33,323 nucleotides of DNA from an uncultured Paracoccaceae bacterium (lineage in GTDB: Bacteria; Pseudomonadota; Alphaproteobacteria; Rhodobacterales; Rhodobacteraceae), in assembly GCA_938092015.1 (NCBI GenBank), contig CALKOT010000041.1, positions 1-33,323 of the forward strand, read 5' to 3'. Made by a program: the position numbers and the translations under genes. Below are positions 17,155 to 25,016 of the stretch, piece after piece. The first letter of the stretch is position 1; every line of letters starts with the position of its first letter. A model generated the notes under the pieces. That model saw nothing but the letters and a program-made list of their open reading frames with translations, was not told the origin of the DNA and did no database searches.

Positions 17155-17193
17155 GATCGGGGGCTGGATAAAACGCGGCCCCCCAACCCGATC
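17155..17193 (-). other. GC-rich stem-loop after xsc
   Basis: GATCGGG-TT-GGGGGGC on the minus strand can pair with GCCCCCGATC 13 bases later, leaving a two-base bulge. It begins about 15 bases after the xsc stop. No T-run follows, so it looks like an mRNA-stabilising or partial-attenuation hairpin, not a complete terminator. It could lower exporter and soe expression relative to xsc. Confidence 0.4.
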
Positions 17194-17208
17194 TTGTACG
17201 AAAATCGC

Positions 17209-18990
17209 TTATGCGACTTTCTGAGGACGCATGTCAGATGCAGAAATGCCAGCAACAGACACTGGCTTCTTCATCGCGTCACGGCGGAACGGCTCACCCA
17301 GTTCCTGGTTCAATAGGATCTCGATGAAGGTCGTTTTGCCGTTGTTCATCTGATCATCGACAGCTTTGGCCAGCGCATCGGTCAGCTCATCCATGCCAGT
17401 GACCTGAACGCCTTCCAGCCCACATGCCTGTGCGATGCCAGCGTAAGATACTGACTGGTCCAGTTCGGTGCCGACAAAGTTGTCTTCGAACCACAGCGTG
17501 GTGTTCCGCTTCTCAGCGCCCCACTGGTAGTTCCGGAAGATGACCATGGTGATTGGCGGCCATTCGCCACGACCAACAGCCGTCATCTCGTTCATTGAGA
17601 TGCCGAATGCGCCGTCGCCAGCGAAACCAACAACCGGCACGTCTGGCTGGCCGATTTTGGCGCCGGCGATTGCTGGGAAGCCATAACCGCATGGGCCAAA
17701 GAGACCCGGCGCCAGGTATTTGCGGCCTTCTTCGAATGAAGGATACGCGTTGCCGATGGCGCAGTTGTTGCCGATGTCGGACGAGATGATCGCATCTTTA
17801 GGCAAAGCAGACTGAATTGCGCGCCACGCCATACGAGGCGACATTTTGCCGGGCTCGCGAACGCGTGCACGCTCGTTCCAGGTGGTGCCGGGATCGTCGT
17901 CCTCGTGGTCCATCGACGTCAGTTCCTGCGCCCAGGCCGATTTGACCTGAGTGATCGTCGCGGTGCGTGCTGCGCGGCCTTTGTTGCCTGCAGCGCCGCC
18001 AAGGCGGGAAAGGATGCCGTTTGCGACTTTGGCCGCGTCACCAATGATGCCGACGGAAACCGCTTTGGTCAGGCCAATACGGTCAGGGTTGATGTCGACC
18101 TGAATGATCTTGGCGTCTTTGGGCCAGTAATCGATGCCGTAGCCCGGCAGCGTCGAGAACGGGTTGAGACGAGTGCCGAGCGCCAGAACGACGTCAGCTT
18201 TCGCAATCAGCTCCATCCCAGCTTTTGAGCCGTTATAACCGAGCGGGCCAGCGAACAGCGGGTGGTTGCCCGGGAACGCATCATTATGCTGGTAACCAAC
18301 GCAAACAGGCGCATCCAGTTTTTCAGCCAGCTTCATGGAGGCCGAGATGCCGCCAGCGGCCAGAACAACGCCAGCGCCGTTCAGGATAACCGGGAATTCA
18401 GCGTCGCCGAGCATCTGAGCAGCTTTGTCCAAAGCTTCGGTGCCGCCTTCTGGGCGCTCAAAGTCGATGATTGCTGGCAGTTCGATGTCGATAACCTGCG
18501 TCCAGAAATCGCGCGGGATGTTGATCTGCGCAGGCGCGGACAGGCGTTTGGCCTGCATGATGACGCGGTTCAGCGTCTCAGCGATACGGGAAGGATCGCG
18601 AACCTCTTCCTGATAGGCGACCATGTCCTTGAACAGCGCCATCTGTTCAACTTCCTGGAAACCGCCCTGACCGATGGTTTTGTTCGCAGCCTGCGGGGTC
18701 ACCAGCAGCAGTGGCGTGTGGTTCCAATAAGCAGTTTTCACTGGCGTCACAAAGTTAGTGATGCCCGGACCGTTCTGGGCGACCATCATCGACATTTTGC
18801 CGGTGGCGCGGGTGTAGCCGTCAGCCATCATCCCGGCGTTACATTCGTGGGCGCAATCCCAGAAGGTCATGCCAGCCTGTGGGAACAGGTCAGAGATCGG
18901 CATCATGGCAGATCCGATGATCCCGAAGGCGTGCTCAATGCCATGCATCTGCAGCGTTTTTACGAAAGCTTCTTCGGTCGTCATTTTCAT
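17209..18990 (-). CDS. xsc: Sulfoacetaldehyde acetyltransferase (TPP-dependent)
   Basis: The 593-residue protein is a full-length thiamine-diphosphate enzyme. It has the N-terminal 'GIIGSAMMPISDLFPQAGMTFWDCAHECNAGMMADGYTR' with the cofactor-activating Glu at 49, a central 'NGAGVVLAAGG' domain, and the C-terminal TPP motif 'GDGAFGISMNEMTAVGRGEWPPITMVIFRNYQWG'. The HEC and PISDLFP details are those of Xsc and not of acetolactate synthase. Xsc converts sulfoacetaldehyde and phosphate to acetyl phosphate and sulfite, the shared last step of taurine, isethionate and related C2-sulfonate breakdown in the cytoplasm. GGAGG lies 9 bases before the ATG. The usual partner pta (acetyl phosphate to acetyl-CoA) and a taurine or isethionate dehydrogenase are not in the window, so the pathway must be completed elsewhere. 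Confidence 0.93.
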   Translation of the reverse strand: MKMTTEEAFVKTLQMHGIEHAFGIIGSAMMPISDLFPQAGMTFWDCAHECNAGMMADGYTRATGKMSMMVAQNGPGITNFVTPVKTAYWNHTPLLLVTPQAANKTIGQGGFQEVEQMALFKDMVAYQEEVRDPSRIAETLNRVIMQAKRLSAPAQINIPRDFWTQVIDIELPAIIDFERPEGGTEALDKAAQMLGDAEFPVILNGAGVVLAAGGISASMKLAEKLDAPVCVGYQHNDAFPGNHPLFAGPLGYNGSKAGMELIAKADVVLALGTRLNPFSTLPGYGIDYWPKDAKIIQVDINPDRIGLTKAVSVGIIGDAAKVANGILSRLGGAAGNKGRAARTATITQVKSAWAQELTSMDHEDDDPGTTWNERARVREPGKMSPRMAWRAIQSALPKDAIISSDIGNNCAIGNAYPSFEEGRKYLAPGLFGPCGYGFPAIAGAKIGQPDVPVVGFAGDGAFGISMNEMTAVGRGEWPPITMVIFRNYQWGAEKRNTTLWFEDNFVGTELDQSVSYAGIAQACGLEGVQVTGMDELTDALAKAVDDQMNNGKTTFIEILLNQELGEPFRRDAMKKPVSVAGISASDMRPQKVA

Positions 18991-19105
18991 CGGGGGATCC
19001 CTCCAGTTATCAGCGTGCGTTCAATGCCCATGAAGGCGACGTAGTCGCTAGAGCCAGATTCATTCAATTGGATAGTGACAGTCGCCATTCTCAGCGATTT
19101 TTCGC

Positions 19106-19133
19106 AATATAGCAGGATTAATGAGACTTTAAA
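19106..19133 (-). promoter_or_regulatory. Candidate xsc promoter
   Basis: On the minus strand TTTAAA (19133-19128) and TATATT (19111-19106) are 16 bases apart, about 115 bases upstream of the xsc start in an AT-rich part of the 197-base gap. The -10 is good and the -35 weak, as expected for a promoter that needs an activator. No regulator gene is adjacent. Confidence 0.35.
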
Positions 19134-19187
19134 GAACCAAAATCAATGAAAATAACACTCATAGGCGTTTCATCGATTCGCAAAGGC

Positions 19188-20108
19188 TTATCTGGCGTCC
19201 CGACGGCGCAGGACGTTGTGCAGCATCGTAAGGCCAGCCATCGGGATCTGGTAAAGCGCAACGAACAACGCAAAGACCGGGTCAGGCGGCAGGGCGGCAA
19301 AATAGATCGCAACTGACCGGGCGCCCCAGACTATGCCAAGCGCACCAGCATCATCAGACCCTGGCGCAACCGCGTGGGCGAATAAAGAAGGGCCCAGCAT
19401 CAGAAGACAGGCCCACGCGAACAGAGCCAGCGCCAGAACTGGTTGCGCTGTCACCATCTCTCCCACACCGTCAAACAGGGGCAGGATGAACAGTAGAAAG
19501 CCAAGCGCCGCGACCCCATCCAACGCCTTGCCGTTTCGTTCAATCCGCGCGACGCCGACGACTTTACGCAGGACCAATGCCGCAGCTGCGCCCGAAAAAA
19601 TGATCGCCGCCATGCGCAGACCCAGCGCGACGGGCGAGATATCGAGGTCCGCCCCCACCAGCGTCGCCACAATGATAGGGCCAACCACCGGCATGATAAG
19701 GGAACAGATCACCGTCACCTCAAGCGCCATCGCCGCGTTCAGGCCGATCATAAGGCAGAATGACGCGGCGGACGCGATGGGCGGGGCGGCAAAGGCGTAA
19801 AGCGCGGCCCGCTGATAGTCGGGGCCAAGCCCGATCAAGCCTGCCAGCCAGAAGGCGGCGATGGGCGAGACAATCATCATAAAACCGACGATTCCTATCG
19901 TTTTCGCCGCATGGCGTCCGTTCAACATGCCTCGCGCCACAGCGATCACATCGATCCTGAGCATCGCAATCATGTAGACCATTGCAATGAACACCGGCAC
20001 GGCGGGGCGAAGGAAGCTTGAAACATCTGGCAGAAACACCGCCAGCAATGCGCCGATCAGCAAAACCCACCGCGCCCTTGCGCCGATCCATGTCAGCGCG
20101 CTCACCAT
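19188..20108 (-). CDS. BASS-like membrane transporter (bile acid/Na+ symporter fold), substrate unknown
   Basis: The 306-residue protein has nine or ten membrane segments, with 'PAVPVFIAMVYMIAMLRIDV', 'AFAAPPIASAASFCLMIGLNAAMALEVTVICSLIMPVVGPIIV' and 'ALGIVWGARSVAIYFAALPPDPVFALFVALYQIPM'. The 'APPIASAASFCLMIGLNAAMALEV' stretch resembles the crossover region of the BASS/arsenite-type transporter family, which couples organic-anion movement to sodium. The family call is tentative. Its ATG lies seven bases inside the preceding TSUP gene, so it is the last gene of a three-gene operon. Its 3' end is 197 bases before xsc, pointing the same way. Sulfonate or sulfite-related transport is suggested by the neighbourhood only. 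Confidence 0.7.
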   Translation of the reverse strand: MVSALTWIGARARWVLLIGALLAVFLPDVSSFLRPAVPVFIAMVYMIAMLRIDVIAVARGMLNGRHAAKTIGIVGFMMIVSPIAAFWLAGLIGLGPDYQRAALYAFAAPPIASAASFCLMIGLNAAMALEVTVICSLIMPVVGPIIVATLVGADLDISPVALGLRMAAIIFSGAAAALVLRKVVGVARIERNGKALDGVAALGFLLFILPLFDGVGEMVTAQPVLALALFAWACLLMLGPSLFAHAVAPGSDDAGALGIVWGARSVAIYFAALPPDPVFALFVALYQIPMAGLTMLHNVLRRRDAR

Positions 20109-20839
20109 AAGCTGCGGCCCAACAAAAAGAATGCAGCGCCTGTCGTCAGTATCAACGCAGCGGGGCGAAGACTGTGACCTTCCATTCGCTTTGCAAGGAA
20201 ACCTGACAGAACAACGCCAAGGACAACCGCAGGCGCCAGCGCAGCGACCAGATAAAGGTCTGCCATGCGGATCACGCCTTCAACGGCCAATGCGATGATC
20301 GATCCAGTCACGCCAACCAGAAAGAAAAAGTTGAGCGTGGCGCGGGCGGCCTTGGCTTCTTCGTGTTGGTAAATCAAGCTCATCGGTGCGGCGCCAACGG
20401 CGGTGAGCGTGCCGAAAAAGCCTGAGGCGAGGCCTGCAACACCCAGCGTCACTGGCGTTCGGGCAACTTTTAATCCCACCAGACTGAGGACCACGCCAAG
20501 CAAGATTGTCAGGCCAACAAACAGGCCCAGCAACTGCGACCCAGCAATCACACTGACCAACATTGCGGCTGGGACCGCGCCGGTCAGGCGACCTGCGATG
20601 GCGGGCGCAATCTCACGCACTTTCACCGCGCGGAAATCCAGTCCAGCAGACATCAAGGTAACCGGCGCGCCCAGCAGGATCACCGCCGCAGGCACATACG
20701 CAGGTGCAATCAGTGTAACGAACCCAGCGAGGATTGTACCAAACGCCTGCCCCGTCGTTCGCTGGATAATCGCAGCGATAGTCGCAACCAGAAACAGACC
20801 TGCCAACGCCTCTGGGCTGAGACCAGGAAGATGGCTCAC
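20102..20839 (-). CDS. TauE/SafE (TSUP) family membrane protein, second of a paralogous pair
   Basis: This TSUP protein of about 245 residues has seven or eight helices. The GTG at 20839 is chosen because GGAGAG lies 7 bases upstream and the codon overlaps the previous stop as GTGA; an ATG at 20854 lacks a ribosome site. It shares with the gene upstream the blocks 'GLKVA-TPV-L' and 'GTLTAVGA-PM---Y--EEAK--RA--N-FFL-G' (dashes are differences), so the two are clear paralogues of about the same size. The family moves sulfur-containing or organic anions. The tight overlap with both neighbours argues for one operon and possibly for two proteins working together. Confidence 0.82.
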   Translation of the reverse strand: MSHLPGLSPEALAGLFLVATIAAIIQRTTGQAFGTILAGFVTLIAPAYVPAAVILLGAPVTLMSAGLDFRAVKVREIAPAIAGRLTGAVPAAMLVSVIAGSQLLGLFVGLTILLGVVLSLVGLKVARTPVTLGVAGLASGFFGTLTAVGAAPMSLIYQHEEAKAARATLNFFFLVGVTGSIIALAVEGVIRMADLYLVAALAPAVVLGVVLSGFLAKRMEGHSLRPAALILTTGAAFFLLGRSLW

Positions 20840-21567
20840 GCACACGCTCTCCATAGTAAAGTCACAGCGCCGATGGCTGAGGCGCCCAGCGCATAGGGCT
20901 TAATCGACCGCCCATCCATCAGACCTGCGACCGGGCGCGAGATGATCAGTGCGAATATGGCGGCGGGCGCCAAAGCCAGCGCCAACATCAGATCGCTTCG
21001 ATCCACCAGCCCCAAAAAGGTAAGAGAACCAAGCGACCAAAACATCCCCCAAAGAAAGAAAAGGTTCTGCATGGCGCGGGATCGTTTCGCTTCTTCCCCA
21101 GAATAGAGGATCGCCATAGGTGGTGCGCCAACGGCAGTCAGCGTGCCCATGATCCCGGCTGTTCCGCCAGCAATGGACAGCGACACAGGGGTAATCGCCA
21201 CTTTCAGCCCGGACAATGTCAGCGCTATGGCCACAAGGATGATGATCGCAACGATGACCGCGAAAAGATCGGGATCGATCACCAAAGCCGCAATCCCGGC
21301 GCCGATAAAGCCACCAACAGCCCGCCCAGCCAGACCTGGACGCGCCTCTCGCCAGTTAATCGCGCTAACGTCGAGGGATATTGCGCCAGCGCCGATCAAC
21401 AGGCCAAGGATCAACAGCGTTGAAGGCAGATGTTCGGGCGCGATGATAGCCACGACCGGGGCGCCAACCATGCCCAATCCTTGCCCCGACAATCTTTGGG
21501 TCAAAGTGGCGACAAAAATGGCGACGGCCAGCGCTGAAAAAGAAGCTATAGTCAGACCGGCGATCAT
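20836..21567 (-). CDS. TauE/SafE (TSUP) family membrane protein, first of a paralogous pair
   Basis: The 243-residue TSUP protein opens with 'ALAVAIFVATLTQRLSGQGLGMVGAPVVAIIAPEHLP', where the G-G-G pattern and following Pro are typical of the family, and repeats a similar pattern at 'GTAGIMGTLTAVGAPPMAILYSGEEAKRSRAMQNLFFLWG'. It is the first gene of the three-gene membrane operon. No strong ribosome site precedes the ATG. The 208 bases upstream, before the next minus-strand gene, contain no gene I recognise and may hold the operon promoter. The transported compound is unknown; sulfite, sulfoacetate or a related anion are family possibilities. Confidence 0.82.
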   Translation of the reverse strand: MIAGLTIASFSALAVAIFVATLTQRLSGQGLGMVGAPVVAIIAPEHLPSTLLILGLLIGAGAISLDVSAINWREARPGLAGRAVGGFIGAGIAALVIDPDLFAVIVAIIILVAIALTLSGLKVAITPVSLSIAGGTAGIMGTLTAVGAPPMAILYSGEEAKRSRAMQNLFFLWGMFWSLGSLTFLGLVDRSDLMLALALAPAAIFALIISRPVAGLMDGRSIKPYALGASAIGAVTLLWRACA

Positions 21568-21775
21568 GGGTGGGGCGGGATATCAGACACCTGACAGACC
21601 TGCCCCTGTTCGACACCACCGGTCAACCGTATCGTTAGAGTGACACGACGTTCCCTTCCAAACGGCAACGGGCGCTATCGGAGTTGGTATCTTCGCCGAT
21701 CAGCGAAAGGGTGAGTTCGCCGCCTGACCGCAACCAATCCTGCATCGGACCAAACGCGCTATAATGAAAACGCGC

Positions 21776-22066
21776 TTAGGCTTTTGTCTGGATCCGCCCA
21801 CTATCGTTCCATTCGCGCGCAACACGACCGCGGTTCCTGTTGGACAATTCATTATCTGGCACAAAATATAAGGTGAACTTCTCTACTGGGCGCCAATGAT
21901 CGCGAAATCGGTTTCTAAAGCCCGGCTTCTCATCAACCTGAAGCTCAACAAAGAACGCCGAACCATCGTGAAAGTCATCACCGTCTCTCGATCCGATGAG
22001 GTCAATCTTCGTCTGGCCAAGGCAAATCTGATAGCTGTTAACCGCGTAATCTACGGTTCTTGTCAT
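21776..22066 (-). CDS. Hypothetical protein, 96 residues
   Basis: The frame opens with an ATG preceded at 8 bases by GAGGAAA, a good ribosome site. The product is polar and charged, with no signal peptide, membrane segment or motif I recognise. Its second half is rich in Arg, Asn and Phe ('PGFRNRFRDHWRPVEKFTLYF'). It stands alone between the TSUP operon and the TetR gene, and codon use is less GC-biased than in the operons around it. It could be a real orphan gene or a remnant. The 229 bases between it and the TetR gene show nothing I can name. Confidence 0.45.
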   Translation of the reverse strand: MTRTVDYAVNSYQICLGQTKIDLIGSRDGDDFHDGSAFFVELQVDEKPGFRNRFRDHWRPVEKFTLYFVPDNELSNRNRGRVAREWNDSGRIQTKA

Positions 22067-22295
22067 CGTCTGCGTTTCCTCAACAATTTTCGATCTATGC
22101 TAGGGGAGCATACGCCGTGACGCAAAAATCTGGGCACGCTAAATACTGCCTCGAGGTTCTGTTTTCCGAACCAAGTTTCTAGGGCCAGGACCCATAAAAT
22201 GGGTGAGAGACAAGTGTCGGCAATGAGCCCAAAATGACCGATGCTGCGACTTCGATGAATGTCCGGAACGCCGCCGCCATAGCGCTGTCTGATGT

Positions 22296-22913
22296 TCAGC
22301 CAAAGCATTTCAAGCCATTGAACGCGATCTGAAGAAACTCTGAGATTTCAGCTTTTTGAACGCCTTCGGCTTGCATCGTTATTGCGTTTGCGATCTGGGC
22401 ATCAACATAAAGAGTGGCAGTGGTGGTCGATATCTGACTATCCAATTGGCCGTTGCGCTTGGCGCGGTCGATCCAGTCTTGCATCCGATCCTGTGCGGTA
22501 CTCCACGTCGCATCAATTGCCCCATTGGTTTTGGGGCCAAGTTCGCTGCGACACCCGCGCATTTTCCCAAATAGGCACCCGGTAGGAAGACCTGTTTGTG
22601 CGCGATCCTGAAGGGCTAGACCCGTTAGTGCCGCCAAGGCCTCATCAAACGGCTGGTCCGCTTCAAAAATTTCGAAAAGCTGCGAAAGCACCAATTCGCG
22701 GTAGCTCTCGAGTGCTGCGGTTTTCAGATCGTCCTCATTCCCAAATTCCCGATAAAGTCCGGGTTTTGACACCCCCGCGCGACGACAAATTTCATTGATA
22801 GAAACGGCCGTCGGGCCATCGCCCCAGTAGCTCTTCATCGCGACCTGCAGAACGTGATCACGATTAAGTGTCTTTGGCCGCCCGCGGGTCGTTTGAGGTT
22901 GAGTGCTTTCCAT
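22296..22913 (-). CDS. TetR-family transcriptional regulator
   Basis: The 205-residue protein has an N-terminal TetR DNA-binding domain at about residues 16-65, with the helix-turn-helix 'AVSINEICRRAGVSKPGLYREFGNEDDLKTAAL'. An all-helical ligand-binding region follows that includes 'LPTGCLFGKMRGC', typical of the subgroup with Cys residues in the C-terminal domain. It is divergent from the NAD-dependent reductase gene 93 bases away, and the gap contains palindromes. Local repression of that reductase and of itself is therefore the simplest reading. The ligand is unknown. Two or more Cys near residues 112-120 might respond to electrophiles or oxidants, which is inference. Confidence 0.88.
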   Translation of the reverse strand: MESTQPQTTRGRPKTLNRDHVLQVAMKSYWGDGPTAVSINEICRRAGVSKPGLYREFGNEDDLKTAALESYRELVLSQLFEIFEADQPFDEALAALTGLALQDRAQTGLPTGCLFGKMRGCRSELGPKTNGAIDATWSTAQDRMQDWIDRAKRNGQLDSQISTTTATLYVDAQIANAITMQAEGVQKAEISEFLQIAFNGLKCFG

Positions 22914-22918
22914 ATCGG

Positions 22919-22968
22919 ACCAATCGGTATTTTTATATTGGAATTAAATATAAAATACCATTAGGTAT
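22919..22968. promoter_or_regulatory. Palindromic operator region between the TetR gene and the reductase gene
   Basis: ATACC-ATTA-GGTAT (22955-22968) is a perfect 5-bp-arm palindrome, and ACC-AATC-GGT (22919-22928) is a second, weaker copy of the same pattern. Between them, GGTATTTTTATATT (22926-22939) and AATATAAAATACC (22947-22959) form a long inverted repeat with one extra base in one arm and a 7-base gap. The region is strongly AT-rich and likely holds both promoters. These sites are natural candidates for binding by the adjacent TetR protein. Confidence 0.6.
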
Positions 22969-23006
22969 CAAAAAATACAACCAGAATCTAATGGGCTTAG
23001 AACACT

Positions 23007-24023
23007 ATGAAAACGACACTTCTAACTGGTATCTCTGGCTATACCGGGTTGCACTGCGCAAAAGAATTGTTTGAAGAAGGGCATGCCGTGTGCGGAACAG
23101 TGCGCAGTCAGGCCAAGGGGCAAGAGGTGCGCGACACCCTTGCTGCCGCATCTGTAGACACCGCGAACCTGTCGTTTGTCGAGCTTGACCTGACCACTGA
23201 TCGCGGCTGGAACGATGCTGCTGCAGGCTTTGATTTTGTCATGCATGTGGCTTCGCCCTTTGTCATCGCGAACCCCAAAAACCCACAGGAAATGATTTCT
23301 CCGGCTGTTGACGGCACCTTGCGCGCTCTGCGTGCTGCGAAAAAAGCAGGTGTTAAACGTGTTGTTCTGACCAGCTCGATCCTGTCGATGATGGGCAGTA
23401 TGAAGACCGGCACATTTGGCCCAACCGATTGGACGGATGTCGATGCGCCCAATGTAAGCACTTATACGAAAAGCAAAACACTTGCCGAAAAGGCAGCATG
23501 GGATTTTATCCGCGCACAAGACTGCGATACACCAATGGAACTGACCGTCATCGCCCCCGGAGGAGTGTTCGGCCCACCATTGGGGCACAATATTACCGGT
23601 CAATCCATGTCGATGCTGGATCAAATGCTGCGCGGTAAAGTGCCTATGGTGCCGAGAACAGCCTTTCCAATGGTGGATGTGCGTGACGTTGCCAAATTGC
23701 ATGTTCAGGCCCTGACACTGCCCGAGGTCGACGGCAAACGGATCATCGCTGCGAGCGCCGAACCAAACGGTTTCCAAAGCATAGCGCAATTCTTGAAAGA
23801 CCAGGGTTACAAAGGTCCCAGCACGCGCATCGCCCCGAATTTCTTGCTGCGCCTAATGGCGAAGCTTGATCGCGAAGCCAAAGGCATGATCGGCCTTTTG
23901 GGAATGAACATAAGTGCGGATAATTTTGAAACACGCAATCTGTTTAACTGGACGCCGATCCCATTCAAACAATCGGTGCTCGAAACGGCTGCTGTCGTGC
24001 AGGCCATTCAGGGCAGGTCGTAA
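23007..24023 (+). CDS. NAD(P)-dependent extended-SDR reductase/epimerase, dihydroflavonol-4-reductase-like
   Basis: The 338-residue protein has the Rossmann motif T7-G-I-S-G-Y-T-G14, the active-site Ser region 'VVLTSSILSMMGS' (119-131) and the catalytic Y153-x3-K157 ('YTKSK'). Later blocks 'VIAPGGVFGPPLG' and 'FPMVDVRDVAKLHVQAL' are those of the dihydroflavonol-4-reductase/aldehyde-reductase group. Such enzymes reduce aldehydes or ketones with NADPH. It is divergently paired with a TetR gene, implying induction by a substrate-like or toxic carbonyl compound. An IS remnant lies about 130 bases downstream. Codon use is somewhat less GC-rich than in the soe genes. Confidence 0.88.
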   Translation: MKTTLLTGISGYTGLHCAKELFEEGHAVCGTVRSQAKGQEVRDTLAAASVDTANLSFVELDLTTDRGWNDAAAGFDFVMHVASPFVIANPKNPQEMISPAVDGTLRALRAAKKAGVKRVVLTSSILSMMGSMKTGTFGPTDWTDVDAPNVSTYTKSKTLAEKAAWDFIRAQDCDTPMELTVIAPGGVFGPPLGHNITGQSMSMLDQMLRGKVPMVPRTAFPMVDVRDVAKLHVQALTLPEVDGKRIIAASAEPNGFQSIAQFLKDQGYKGPSTRIAPNFLLRLMAKLDREAKGMIGLLGMNISADNFETRNLFNWTPIPFKQSVLETAAVVQAIQGRS

Positions 24024-24155
24024 CGTCGCATCTTAAAAAAAACAGCCGTTGGCCTTTAGCAGGTCAATGGCAATAAAGTCCGCATCGCGGCCGTTCGATA
24101 AAGAGGATTTCGCTCGACTCGCTACTGTGAATCACAGTGGCGAGGAGGAGTGCCC

Positions 24156-24911
24156 ATGTCACGTCTATTTTGGCCTACTGAAGAACAGGTTGAACAGATC
24201 ACACCGTTCTTTCCCAAATCACGTGGGGTTGACCGCGCTGATGACCGCAAGGTTCTGAGCGGGATTATCTATGTCATCAAGAACGGGCTGCAATAGGTTG
24301 ATGCACCCGCTGATTACGGGCCACACAAGACGCTCTATAACCGGTTCAGGCGGTGGTCCGAAAACGGCGTGTTCGAGCGTATCTTCGAGGAACTGGCCAT
24401 GCCGCAGGACGAGGCGGGAAATGTCCTGATGATTGACGACACGCATCTGAAAGCTCACCGTAAAGCTTCCAGCCTAAAAAAGGGGGCGACGAGCCAAGGC
24501 TGATCGGACGTACAAAAGGCGGCTTGAATACAAAGCTACACACCTTGTGCGACACTCTTGGGCGACCTGTGCGCCTACACCTGACGGAAGGCCAACGCAG
24601 TGACTTCAAAGGCGCAGATGTTTTGCTCAAAGACCTGCCCAAGGCCGAAACTCTGATCGGAGATCGCGGATACGACAGCAACAAAATCCGCGAGATGCTA
24701 GCGGAACAAAAGATTGCAACCTGTATTTCGCCAAAAAAATCGAAAAGAAACGATCGAATACTGCAAGACCACTTACAAGACCCGACACAAAGTCGAAAAC
24801 CTGCTTGCTAAGTTGAAAGACTGGCGGCGTATCGCTACGCGCTATGACCGATGCGCTCACACGTTCAGATCCGCAATCTATATCGCGGCGACAGTCATCT
24901 TCTGGTTATGA
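24156..24911 (+). pseudogene. IS5-family (IS427-like) transposase, decayed
   Basis: The transposase is split over frames. It starts 'MSRLFWPTEEQVEQITPFFP' after GAGGAG, and an amber TAG at 24294-24296 replaces the Trp expected in 'GLQ-W-VDAPADYGPHKTLYNRF'. The first catalytic Asp lies in 'MIDDTHLKAHR'. A -1 slippery site at 24476-24482 leads to 'LIGRTKGGLNTKLHTLCD' and the second Asp in 'LIGDRGYDSNKIR'. The frame changes again at an A7 run near 24733-24739 before the Glu-bearing 'TRHKVENLLAKLKDWRRIATRYD'. The first frame change is a normal device of this IS group; the amber codon and the A7 indel are damage. The end GAGTCCTGACCCTAG (24910-24924) looks like the right inverted repeat. No matching left repeat was found, so the left end may be lost. 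Confidence 0.85.
24476..24482 (+). promoter_or_regulatory. -1 ribosomal frameshift heptamer in the IS transposase
   Basis: A-AAA-AAG is in the correct register relative to the ATG at 24156, and slipping back by one base opens exactly the frame that encodes the rest of the transposase. This is the classic bacterial slippery heptamer used by many IS elements. It is probably silent now because of the upstream amber codon. Confidence 0.7.
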
Positions 24912-25016
24912 GTCCTGACCCTAGCAGTGTGGGAAATTGGGAAGGCGACTTGCCGAAAGTAAACGCGGCGGCGATAACTCTGACGGGTCGATTAACAAAG
25001 CACTGGGCTAGGGCAT

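Noticed and set aside
22063-22308. 81-codon minus-strand frame overlapping the end of the TetR gene
   Set aside because: It overlaps the TetR stop, has no clear ribosome site, and its composition looks random; a faint transposase-like feel could not be supported.
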